From contig CAJNDS010000261.1 in NCBI GenBank assembly GCA_905221605.1, positions 64,001 through 128,000 on the forward strand: DNA of 64,000 bases, given 5' to 3'. This DNA is from Symbiodinium natans (Eukaryota; Sar; Dinophyceae; Suessiales; Symbiodiniaceae). Every line of letters begins with the position of its first letter. Position 1 is the first letter of the stretch. This document shows positions 44,301 to 55,500 of this stretch, piece after piece. The notes under the pieces were generated by a model. The model made no database searches. It was given only the letters and a program-made list of their open reading frames with translations, and was not told the DNA's origin. Made by a program: the position numbers and the translations under genes.

Positions 44301-46826
44301 TCCCGGCCACCGCAGATCTGTTGGCAGCCATGGGCTGGATCCACAGAGTCTTGGTGTTGTGCTCCGTTGTGTCCCTTCGAGCTGCAGGCGCTGATGTCGC
44401 TGGTTCAACTTTCGTGTTCCAAGGTCGACAGCTGCCCCTGGTCTTCCGCAACAGATCCAGTCAACAGACGGAAATGGATTTTGCGAGGTTCCCATTATGG
44501 GGTTCCAATGTGCAAGTTTAAGCAAAGAACCAAGTATGCGGGTCGATGTGTTAGTGACATTCCATGCACTGCCCCCAGTGGCTTCGTGAGTGGGTGCGTG
44601 CGTCAGCAGCCAAAGCTGACCGCTAGCTTTCAGAACTGGCTGTGTTCTGTTCCACTGCAGCTATGCTGTCACATGGCAGGACTATGTTCGCAGCACCGTT
44701 AGGCTGTGAGCCGATGCCTCAATAGCCTTTGGCATCTGGGCTTGCAGGATAGGTTCTGAAAGTACTTGTGACCGGCTATCTTCGGCAGGCAGTCCGGCAG
44801 GTAATCCTGTGTTTTAATACTGAGCAGATTGAGGCCTGTTCTGATGCGCTACATCGAGGCCTCGGATTCTAACTCGGGGGAGTCATGAAGTCTGACATGC
44901 CGTGCTATCAATGCTTGGCTGAATGGAATTGGGGCGGCGAGGGGAGCTGGGAGGTGGAGGCAGCGAGGTTCGGCGCCATGGGCTAGACAGCTCTTGTGGC
45001 TTCAAGAGCGTATTTCGTTTTGTCAGCCGTCCTGCTGGAACCGGAACCCCTATTACTAGGGCAGGTGAGAGCGTGCAGGGGCTAGAAGTGAAGTCCAGAA
45101 GTTATTCGTCCAAATACTCAGACAGCTTGCGGGTGCTTGCCGAAACAAGCGCACCCAGATGTAGTCCCCCACCTGAGTTGTTGGATCAGATCGCTTTAAA
45201 CCAAAACCCTGCTAGCAAAAATCTGTAACAGCCCAGGTGCTGGGCACAAACTGGTTTCGAGAGTCCCGGGCAGAATGTTCACGAGCAGTCGACAGCCAAA
45301 GAATTTCATGAACTCAGAAATCACCGCAGCCTTAAAACACAAACTTACATCCCCCTCCCATGACCCAAGCCCCACAGACTCCCAGCTCGAATACCCGACA
45401 CCCTTAACATGTCATTAAAAGCCCAAGAAACTGGCAAGCTCGCGCCATCTCAGCAGGATCTGCAGGGTTCTATGGGCGTTGGGGGTGGGGCACTCCAGCG
45501 TGAGCCCTACAACTCCCGAGATGCTCGTTTGGGCCAAAAGCTCATACCGACAGCAACTCATTCTGCCTGAAATTTATTTACATCCCAGTTTCAAATCGAC
45601 GAACAGACACCGGGCACTCCAGGATGCTGTGCAGCTTTCTCTGCAGGATTCTCTGGCGGTCTAGGGGTACTTGGACAGCCCTCTGCGCAGGAAGCCAAGC
45701 CGGCAAGTTCCTTGTCCTTGCCATAATGCCTCAATGTCTGTGTGGAGATAGCCCCTCTCCCTGCAAATAAATTTGTAGAGAATCTTTTTTATGCGCAGAG
45801 CTGTCCTCGGAGTGCTCGCCCCAGAGAATCGGCACAGAATCCTGCAGACTGCCCAGCAGAATCCCGCAGAGAATCGTAAGCGTGTTTGGGTTTGTCCGGG
45901 GCGTGCGGACCCGACAAAATTTTCCGGGCGGGAGCTTTGGGGGAGGACACCTTGGGAGGAGGGTTGGGGAACGAGCCGGCTCTTGATCTCAGCGCCAGTC
46001 AGCAGGAGGCCTCGGTGATCCGAAAGACCAGCAATGTCAGCACCTGGCAGACGTCGCTTCGAAGAATACCGCTAGACGTGGTGCTTCGGTCGAAGTGGCC
46101 AATCTTTGAGCTGCGTGGCCCTCGTGCATTCCGTGTGTCAACGTGGACCGTGGACGTTTGCTCAAAGGATGAGTTTCCGAGGCTGAGCTCCATGCACTCA
46201 GAAAGCGAAAGATGGCATCGGTCTCAGCGGTTGTGGCTGGCTTTCCGACTCTTGGAGATGGGGATATGGCTGGGGCATGATGTAATACAATGTTGTACAT
46301 CTTCGCTGAGGCCGCGCGACTATCCTTGAGCTTTGCCTGGGCAGCCGCCATCCAGCTCGTCAACGGCGTGACGGCACCCTCCGCAGCTGCTGCTGCCAGG
46401 TCAGCAAACGTCGACATCGTGTAGACATGGAGGTTTACTTCCTCTCTTTGTGATGCGCTGTGCTCCCGTGAACGACGGTGCTGTACCAGCAGCCAGACCC
46501 AGCCGCAGGTTCTGCAACGTAAATGAGGAACAGCGAAACGGCGCAAAGTCGGATTCACCAATCTGTGAAGAAGTGCAACACCAAGCAACACCGTCTACTT
46601 CCTGTCTTTGAAGTTGATGACCGGCAGCGCAAGGACCAAGACGGGTTGGAGGCGAACCTACGCAAGTGGAGCCATGTCATGGCTTTGACGAAAAGGGAGT
46701 GGTTTCTTGTAGGTGCTAAGATTGTTGCACCCCACGATATGTGTTGTCTTGTTCAGGTTGAGTCCGCTAGCCCTTCTGTGGCCCAAGCCTTTCTTCATTT
46801 ACAGGCCGCCGCAACATTGCTCGACA
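44300..46826. other. No assigned gene
   Basis: No convincing exon. A - strand frame at about 46,300-46,430 (STFADLAAAAAEGAVTPLTS) has mild coding character but no support. CAGAATCC(T/C)GCAGA words near 45,835-45,870 repeat. Confidence 0.4.
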
Positions 46827-48579
46827 ATGTTGTTTCTCATCAAGCTTTTGGCCATGGCCGTCATGTGCAGCGCAGATCGCCCAAAAGACTTCGCTGCTAT
46901 CATGGATGAGCTGACAGGTCATACAGGTCCAGTTGCGGGGCTCAGCTGCGCCGGATCCATCTTGGACAGCATTGAAAGCACCATGGGCGCCAAATCCCGC
47001 CAGTGGATCGAACGCCAGCTTCCAACTTTCGAAGCTGCTCTGCAACCACTCTTCACGTCGCTGCCCAGCCAGCAGGGGCAACTCAGTCAACACGTGGCGA
47101 TGTACGCTTTGCATCGGGTGTTTGTGGACGAGAGAGGCTGGTTCGTCAACAGTTTGGAGGAGTCGAGCCTTTACAGCCCTGCCACCCTTGCTTCCCTGAC
47201 AAGTATTCTTCAGAATCAGATTCCATCCAGAGTTGACCAGGAGTTCCAGGCATGCTTCCAGGATGGTGTCGCTCCGAAGGAGCTTGCTGTGTTGGCCGCA
47301 ACCCTTGACAGTCTAGTGCATCAGGAAGTGCTGGAACGGGCCATGGCCGTCTTCAAGTTGAAGAAGCTACCCCTCTTCGGCAGGGTGAGCATTGATCAGA
47401 TGGATCAAGTGATGGAACAGGCCCTGGCCTTTGTTCACTCTTGCATATGCCGACACCTATCTTATGTGCAATGACTCATGTGTGAGTTGCTCATGGTGTG
47501 AAGCTGAGGTCATGATGAGCTACATCCTAGAAGAAGGCGGATCTGCCTCTGCCATGGAGGCCTATATCTCGGGAAATCTGAGCATTGCAGAGAGATATCC
47601 AAACTGGTCGGAGCTGCAGCGATTCCTACGAAACATTGAAGGCGTCGTGCTTCCAGCTAAGTCAACGCATCTCAAGTTCGAAGACTTGACAGCTGTCATA
47701 CATGAGCTTCAGACGCACTTCGGCCGTTGGCAAGATGGTGAATGCCAAGAACAGATGCGTGAGCTTCACAAGATGGATCAAGAATGCCCCGGGCATGTGA
47801 ACCTTCGCGACTTCTATGCTGCGAACCTGTACAAAGGAAAGTGGCAGTTCAGCGAAACCGCTGACTACCTCCGCGCCTTGGGTGCGCTGGAAGAGAGCCA
47901 GCCAGACAGCCCGAGAGTTATCCTGGCAAATTATGTTCAGGGACCGAACAACTGTGTATCATCCTCCCGTTACTACTCCCAGTGCTGCTTGAATCCATGT
48001 TCAAGTCACCTGGCCAAGCTGGAGCAGGCAGTCGGAGGGCCAGAGGTGAGCCCTGAGGTACTCCAATCGACCATTGCGATGGTGTTACCCAGGCCCCAGG
48101 CCTCCCCGACTCAACTCTGGGATCGGCTTCGGAAGATTGCTCCTGAGGGCAAGGTGGCGCTGCATGGATCTTCCTTTGCAGAGTGGCTTCATCGAGCTTA
48201 CCCGCGTGACTGCCCAGCCCCGGTGCTCCATGCTCCGAAGCAAGAGAGGCCAAGGGAGTACACGGCAAGGACAGGGGACCCCACCGACGTCCCGGAGGCT
48301 GAGATGCGGAGCTTCGTGGAAGAGAGTCCGGGGCATGTCGGGCAGTGTGATTTGAAGTGGGGGGTTTCTGCAGACAACTCCTGGGATAAATTGGAGTCAG
48401 AGACGCGCTACACGGGAAGGCGCTTGTTGAACGTATTGCCCACGACGGAGACATTCTTCACATTCTTCACGTGGCCATGGGCCTCCTTTGCAGCTTTGTT
48501 CTCAACGGTCTTGCTGTTTGCACTTTACCCTCGCAGAGGCAAGGAACCGGTCTGTGACTTGCTTGTCACCAGCTACTAG
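46827..48579 (+). CDS. Conserved dinoflagellate protein of unknown function, signal peptide and C-terminal membrane helix
   Basis: There are two large exons, 46,827 to about 47,440 and about 47,500 to 48,579 (TAG). The start ATG gives MLFLIKLLAMAVMCSA-D, a good signal peptide. The second exon contains NNCVSSSRYYSQCCLNPC and later VALHGSSFAEWLHRAYPRDC. I recall these as hallmarks of a large dinoflagellate protein family, usually with YYSVCCxxECE and LHGRLFAQWxHHAYPxECP. The even cysteines suggest disulfides in the secretory pathway. The C-terminus has a hydrophobic helix (~residues 350-370 of the second exon, FFTWPWASFAALFSTVLLFA) followed by YPRR, so the protein is probably type I membrane-anchored with a short cytosolic tail. 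About 590 residues in total. The function is unknown in the family. No frame damage is visible. Confidence 0.85.
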
Positions 48580-50880
48580 CAAGATCTGGCAAATAGCTTA
48601 GACATCCTTAGAGCATCGCCACCCGTGTCCGTTCCAAAAGAAGGTGGAGAGACAAGCAGCCAGGAACATGTTTCAAGAGCTGCTTTAATAGCGAGTTCGG
48701 AAACAAGGCTTTTGGCCCAATGCGTGGAGCTCAACATTCGCAAATGACTGGGCTCAAACAGCTGCGGCTGTGCAGGTTATAGTGTCAGTGTATGTAAAAG
48801 TCCCCAGCAACTTGAGCACCCCCTTCCTTGCAACTGCCCCCGATCATCTCCGTACCCCACGGTTGATTGCCAACAGCACCCCATTAGACCAATGCAATGC
48901 AATGCGGCCTAGCTGTCAGGGCTCAGCCCGTTAGTCCTAGATCATTCCAACCCACACACACACACACTCACACAAACATGCAAACACACGCTCACACACC
49001 CGACTAGCCTGGTTTTCGTGGTTAGAAGCTGTCTGGGCTCTGGGTCTAAGGCGCGGTGCCCATCTCAACTCGTTCATGTGAGTAGGGTTGCTTCCTTGCA
49101 GGTGACTCGGTTTAAAATCGAGCACTGGCGATGGCGGAGCTGCACAGCAGGTGGGAGTGGAGATGAGAGCGGTAGCGGTTGGGACACTTGGAGAGACTCA
49201 ACATTGGGGACGCAGCATCGCAGCGCTGCGAGGAGGAAAATAAGCTTTACCAGGCCCGGCTACTGGTCGCAGTGCATGTGGCCATGCACTTTCTTCAAGA
49301 CGTTGCATTTTGAACAGGAATGCCTCTCCAGCAGTACATCCTCCCATGGTGAACGAGAGCCAGGGAGGCCACCCGAACCGCAGCAGCCTCAGCTTCTTCA
49401 GCCCAACGATGCCATATCAATGCCATAGCAACGTCAGTGCTGCTCGCGCGAACTGCGCTCAACTACTCTCTTGCATCACTGTGGAGCCCAATTGAGCTAG
49501 CTCCAACAGCAAACCAGCGCATATCATGGAGTTATCACGGTATGGATGGGCTAGACATACAGCATTGTTTTGCCGCTGCCCCCAGGCATCAGCACTACCA
49601 GGTTTACGATAGCTACCTGGTTCCGAGCTTAGTTGTGCAGTCCGTCTGCAAGCCACTGCAGAAACTACAGTAGCACTTGTATATTGCCATCAAGAACCTG
49701 TCGTTTAGTCCTTTGAGGCTTCCGAAGTCTTTGTTTGCACAGTTCCAACGAGTGGACCGGACCTCAGACACCGAGGTGACTAATGTGAGGTCCATCAGGT
49801 TGTGACGACCTGGCTTGCATCAGGCTGCCAAGAACTTTCGACAAATCTCCACGTGGGGGAGTGGGTGGCTGTGGGAGAAATAGGTGGGCTGGGGGAGTGG
49901 GTCCAAACCCGAATGGAGAACTCTCGAACGTGTCAAACATCGCTGAGAGTCCCTTAGAGGGACCTTAAACATCCCTAGACTACTGAAGAATATCTCTTCA
50001 AGGCTCAGAGGCAATGCGCTTTCTGGAGGCTTTCCGAGGACCTCCCAGAGAAATTACCACGGCCCCCCCCAAAAGCTTTACGGCGCAGCGGATGGTGACG
50101 GCGGTCACAGCAGCTGCATCCGCGTGACGAGATAATGACCTCTTGCGGAGCTCCTGTCATTTTCTCTGGCGCAAATTCATATGTTCATTGATGTTCATTG
50201 ACATTGATGACCATTGGTGTTGCTGATGATGCCCACAAAGAAGTAGTTGATGCGTCCTTAAGCGGTTCCCCTGTTCTGTATGTGCGGATGTCGGTCATGT
50301 AAGCAGACGGTGCAGCTGTCAATGCCCTGCTCCATTTGCTTGATTCATCCTGACTCTTTGTAAAACGTTGTGCTGTCATCGATGGTGCTCGCGTGCACTG
50401 TGCGACACGATGAATGCCGCGATGGCTTCCGCAGACTTCCAAAAAACATGTTTTTGCCTTCTGGGGCGTGCTTGCATGCCTGACCACCCGGATCGGCATT
50501 GGATTGCGGACCCCCCAAAAGGAACTTGCAGCTCTTCCAGGCAGGAAGGAGGTTGGGGGGGTAGGGGGGCGGGAGATCTGCCTACTCCAGATGCCTGTCG
50601 GCCAGAGGCCCAAACCTGCACATCTGCAGCGTCACATGTGCAAGATTATTTGTGTTGTGCGTGCCAAGCCGTGGTGTCACATGTGCAAATATACCTGCGA
50701 CTCTTGAGAGAAAGCTGCGATGAATTTTGCTGTTGGGGCCACGTCTCTGGTACAAAGTGCAGGGACTTAGTGGCATGTATCTTACGTCCAGACATGATAC
50801 CGTCACTCCATGTTGGTCTTGAGCCATCTTGAGCCCATCGCTAAGGGGCATCGCGCTTCGAAATGCTCGTTGAGCCTGTC
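48580..50880. other. Intergenic or 5' part of the flippase gene, no exon assigned
   Basis: There should be N-terminal flippase exons upstream of 50.88 kb (the region before the first membrane helix), but I could not recognise them. A short (CA)n run lies at 48,953-48,990. A frame at about 49,060-49,430 is open, but without family character. Confidence 0.4.
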
Positions 50881-50887
50881 TTGCGAG

Positions 50888-52590
50888 GCCAACATCTACT
50901 TCCTGTTTGTGAGCGTCATCGTCTGCATTCCCGATGGCCCGATGGCATGGCCCGGCACTCACGAAGAAGCATGCCCAGTGATCATGACTTGGTTGCCACC
51001 TTCAGACTTCCAATGTTGGATCACGTTTACCTGGTGGACCTCTGTGAAATCAAGTTTCCGCTCGCGAAGAGTCCTCGCTGATTGTTGAATAACGGGGGCC
51101 GGTCCTTGTAGAATCTTAAAGTCAAACGTTCTCCAGGCGTAGCATAGGTGACTTGCCTGCAAAATGCCGCGGCCCTCAGGGGCCCGTTGCTTTTTCATAA
51201 ACTTGGGTATTCAGGGTCCTCAGAGGTCCGCGATGGCTGTTTTTGTTCTCAGGGGTGGGCGGCACTGTAAAAAGGACCCACAATAGCATTCCTTCTGCCT
51301 GTTTCTGCCTCGCTTTCCTGATACGTAGAGCCTAACTTCCCACGCGACTGGGCTTAGACGCGCTATTCTGACGGTGGCACAGGCCGGCAACGGTACTGAC
51401 CTTTTTGGGAGTTCTTCTGTGGACTGCCTTGAAGGACGCCGAATGCACAACATGAGTGCGGAAAGGCCAAGCTGGGTAGCTCGCATAATGGTCAGGACCT
51501 CTACGAGGACAGGAGACGGAAACGTGATGACGACGCTGAAAACCTGCGGAGGTCCAACTGTCCATTCGAGCTTTCAAAGGCCGTGCGCTTTCTCGATTCC
51601 TCCGCCCTGCAGGTGCTTGCGCTACGATACGCAGACCTGCCGCTTCGAGGAGGCCTTCCTGGTAGACAGATTGCTGAAAATCCTGCTGAGGCAATTAAAT
51701 TTGGATCGCCAAGCCTCTAGGCTTGTTCACAGAGATCAATAGGGTCCTTCTCTGGTGATGCAATCATTCGGTGGCAATGGGCATTGGACCATTGCATGCC
51801 TTGGGTGAGTTCCATCTGGGCCATTCTTGGCCATGCCTGGTTGGCTCTAACGACCACTCGCCAAGTAGCAAGCAGCTTCGCGACCTCGAAGTCGAGTTCG
51901 CTTCCAGGACTCACAGATCTTCACTCCACTTTCAACCGTTGCCGTACCCTAGATTCACAGATCGACCATACTACCAGGCAGCGTCATTCCTCGTTACTTT
52001 GGAAACCGCCTCCCAAGCGTTGGGCAGAAAAGAGTCCGAAGCAGCATGAAACAAACAAAGTGCAACTTCAAGCATCATCCAAACTGTTTCATCCGTAGGC
52101 TTTCAAATGGGAAACTTGTCGTGTGAGGGTCGGGAACATCTTTCTGGAACTAAGTCGTCAGAAGTTTCGAACAGACCAGAACTTAATGCCAGGTTTTCTG
52201 GAAGGATGTTCTCGCCGGCGACATCCTGCTTAGCTTTGCTGATGAGGCGTGGCAGATAACTAAACTGTAGTCTCAAGAGACGGCTACGCATATGAACAGG
52301 GCGAAGCAAAAACATCTCGACGACAGCATCTACCGGCATTCTATTGATGTCAGCTGCGCTTGGCAAGGCTTTTCCTGCCGATGTGCTGCTTGTGCGGGCA
52401 GCCGGCGGACAGGCTGTCGCATGCTACCGCATGCTGCGGCGCTGGTCGTCATTGAGTTTGCTTTGGTCATTGAGACGACCAGATCGGCCGTGTCCGCATG
52501 CGTTTGCATGTTTCAGGCTTTCATCTCAACAGTGAACTTAGATGGAGAGACCAACCTCAAGGCACCCGGTAATGCTCCAGTGATGGCTGC
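50888..52590 (+). CDS. Flippase exons, first membrane helix to actuator domain
   Basis: After an AG at 50,886-50,887 the frame reads [15 protein letters not shown], equal to the (V)ANxYFLF..LxxIP helix of P4-ATPases. 51,496-51,550 ([19 protein letters not shown]) is the loop with the ED-x-x-R/K-x-x-x-D-x-x-x-N pattern. 52,360-52,425 ([19 protein letters not shown]) is the PADxLLL strand. 52,526-52,590 ([18 protein letters not shown]) carries DGET, the P4 replacement of the TGES phosphatase loop (codons 52,541-52,552). All four are colinear on the + strand. Confidence 0.87.
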
Positions 52591-55500
52591 GATGGGCTGC
52601 GTATCGGGAAATGCTCGACAAGTGAGCTGTTCGACTTTCGATGTTGTGCCAGGAACGGCGTGCCGCAGACTTGCTGTCTGCCATCACAGACATGCCCGAG
52701 GCACCAGAATGTCGCAGCGTAGACTCGACATGACTCGCCAGAGAGCAGTAAGATGTGAGATGTCAGTGCCCCCAATCTTCTGTCAAGGCAGGGCAGGACG
52801 TGCCCCGCACCAGCCTCAGACCTGCGGGCGTAGGTTGCGGATGGTTGCAGAGGTACTTAGCGAGCAATACTAAGGTGGAGAGCAGGCACGTGAACAAGTC
52901 TTGCAAATGGCTGCGGGCTTGGAATTTGTCTTGGTGTCTATGGCCGAGCTGGAGGCACTTCACGTTGACCCGACCACAGTTGTCTAAGATTCGCCGGACG
53001 TTAATTTGAAAATCCAATTGGCTCAAGCCGAACCTGCTGGGTTTTGATGTGCCAGCAGCTAATTAGTTTGCCTCTCCAGCAGGCATTGGTTCAGGCCTGT
53101 ACAGCTCAACCTCTTGATACCTCTTTGTTGACGGCCAGAACTTTGATCCCTGAAAGGATGCATCCGTACTCTCTGCACATACATGAACGGCCGGAGCCTG
53201 AGCGACTGTAAGTCCACGAGGGGTCAACAGCTCCGGGTGTGGTGGAGATGATGACAATGATGACAATGATGATGATGATGATGATGATGACAATGATGAT
53301 GATGATGATGATGACGATGATGATGATGATGATGACGATGATGACGAAGATGATGATGACGACGATGACGACGATGATGATCATAGTCGGACACTTGTTG
53401 TCGCCGGATCAGATTCCGAAAGTGATCAGCCAACACTTCCTCGAGGCCTCTGACGCTCGTGAAGTTCAACTACGATGGCCCGCCCGTCGTTTTTGTGTAG
53501 ACAGGTGCCTAGGTTCTTTGTTTTTGGCTGCACGAGGCGACTTCTTCCTCACCTGCGGCAAAGATGGCGAAGTGAATTTGATACGAACCGAGACTTGTGA
53601 GCGAGTGGGGACGTGCCGCAGCTGCATGTACCAGCCAGCTCTGCCTTCAAGCATTGTGCTGTGAGCAGCAATGGAGCACCCGCTCAGGTACAATCCTCCG
53701 GGTGAGAAGGCTGGCGCAGTTTTCGCGGTGGATGTGACGATGGACAGCACATATGTGGTCACGGCCAACGCAGACGGATCCTTGCTCAGCAATTCTCAGC
53801 ATTTCCAGTTTCCGTGTTCTGCTGCTTCTTTGTGAAAAGATATAAATGCCTCTTTCTCCGCAGGAAAGCTGTGCTTCTATACCTTCCAGGCCTGGGCCCT
53901 ACATTTTCAGAAGCAATATAGCGGCCTTCCCTGATGCTGTGCAGCTTCTGCCTTGCTTTTGTTGGCACTCAGGGCGAATATGTCTCTGCGATCAACCATG
54001 GCGGCGTCCTGAAGTACGTCGAATGGAATCTGCAGCCTGCCTGCAGCCTGTGCAGACTCTGCAGACTCTTTAGCTTGTTCTATGTCTAAGTAAAAGCAAG
54101 CGCGGTCAAGCAGCAACGGACAAGAAGATATAGCAAGGAAGCCCGGTGACCAAAACATGGTGTGCACCTGCAATGCAACTTGGGCATGACCTAAAGTCAG
54201 GCTTTGATTGCTTAGCATCTCAGCATTCGCTACAACTTACTTGAAGTGCATACTTGCCAGAGCAAGGACAAGTTCAAGAGCGCAGCAGAAGGCCTCGTGC
54301 CCAACAGGATCATGATTTGGTCATTCGACCCTCCACGGCGAATACTGTCAATCGATGACCAGCTCCCCATGAAGGCCACCAAGGCCCTCGGCCAAAACTC
54401 TTGGCATTTACTTTGGCCAGTGCATTAGTTGCGAGTCGCTGGCACTCGAATGGCATCGCATGTGCGAGAGCCTCAACAACCAGGTGAAGTGGGGAGCCTT
54501 CGATGAGACGCTAGCTGCGGTGTTGCAATATGGAGGGCTGCCTGTAACTGCTTGATGCAGCAGTGTCGACATGCCCTTTCCGTTTGCCTCTGCTGGACGG
54601 CAACAGAGTGCACTGAGTGCACAGGTCTCCATTTTCGAGGAGGGCACCGTCATCGTCTGGGACTCTTCAGATGGAAGGCAGCTGCAGCTCATTCAGGCGC
54701 ACCAGATGGCCATCACCAGCAGCCTGGCATCAGCTTGGTTGACTCAAGCTCTCTGCCCATCGCAAACCTGCATGCCCAAAACACTTGCCAAGATGTCCTG
54801 GAAATCAAAATGACCTGGGAGTTTTTGACATTGCGTGCAGCCACAGCGTCGGTACAGCGAGCAGCGGCGAGATCAGGCGAGACAGGAAACAACAGAAGCT
54901 GAGCAGCTGTGAGTCAGACTCAAGAAAGTACGAAACCTGCGAAAGTAGCAACCGACGGAGCATCTCTCGGGCCGCCCGGCGCTGCGTGGGCGTCTTGAAT
55001 TCTTTTGCTTAGGGGAGTTCTCATTTGAGCTTGCAATGCTGTACCACAAACCGGAAGCTAGGCCCTAGGCCTGGCTACGCAGCCTTGATTTGGATGGACT
55101 TGGGTTTCTGGCAAAGCAGTCCCAGTCGATGCGGCTTCAAAGCAGAATGTGGCTCAATTCAGGTTTAGCCTTGAGGCTCAGCCTGGTGCCAGAGAGGTTT
55201 ACCGTGGTTTACTGTTGTTTCAGGCATCCGAGGACTAGAGTCCTAGATAGAGTCCTAGACCCTCCTGTATGGGCTCCTGGCAGCACCCTCGAAAATCGAT
55301 AGGGGCCCACCGAGCATGTTGCGCAACGTTCAACGAACACGCCACGCTCGACTGGGCTCTGCATCGCGCTCTTGATGCATGATTTGTATACTTAAAACTA
55401 TGTATGTACATGCGCGAGCTGGCATACCCATAGATTGTCTTGACAAAGGTGCAAAGTTTCCTCGTGCCTTGCGCCAGCGGTACAGAGCGCAGAGCCGGTA

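Noticed and set aside
46037-46591. Minus-strand ORF of 184 codons
   Set aside because: A part (STFADLAAAAAEGAVTPLTS) looks mildly coding, but there is no family match and the rest is basic and irregular. It would be the only - strand gene in the window.
53239-53392. Methionine-, aspartate-, isoleucine- and histidine-rich ORFs
   Set aside because: They arise from the GATGAT microsatellite.
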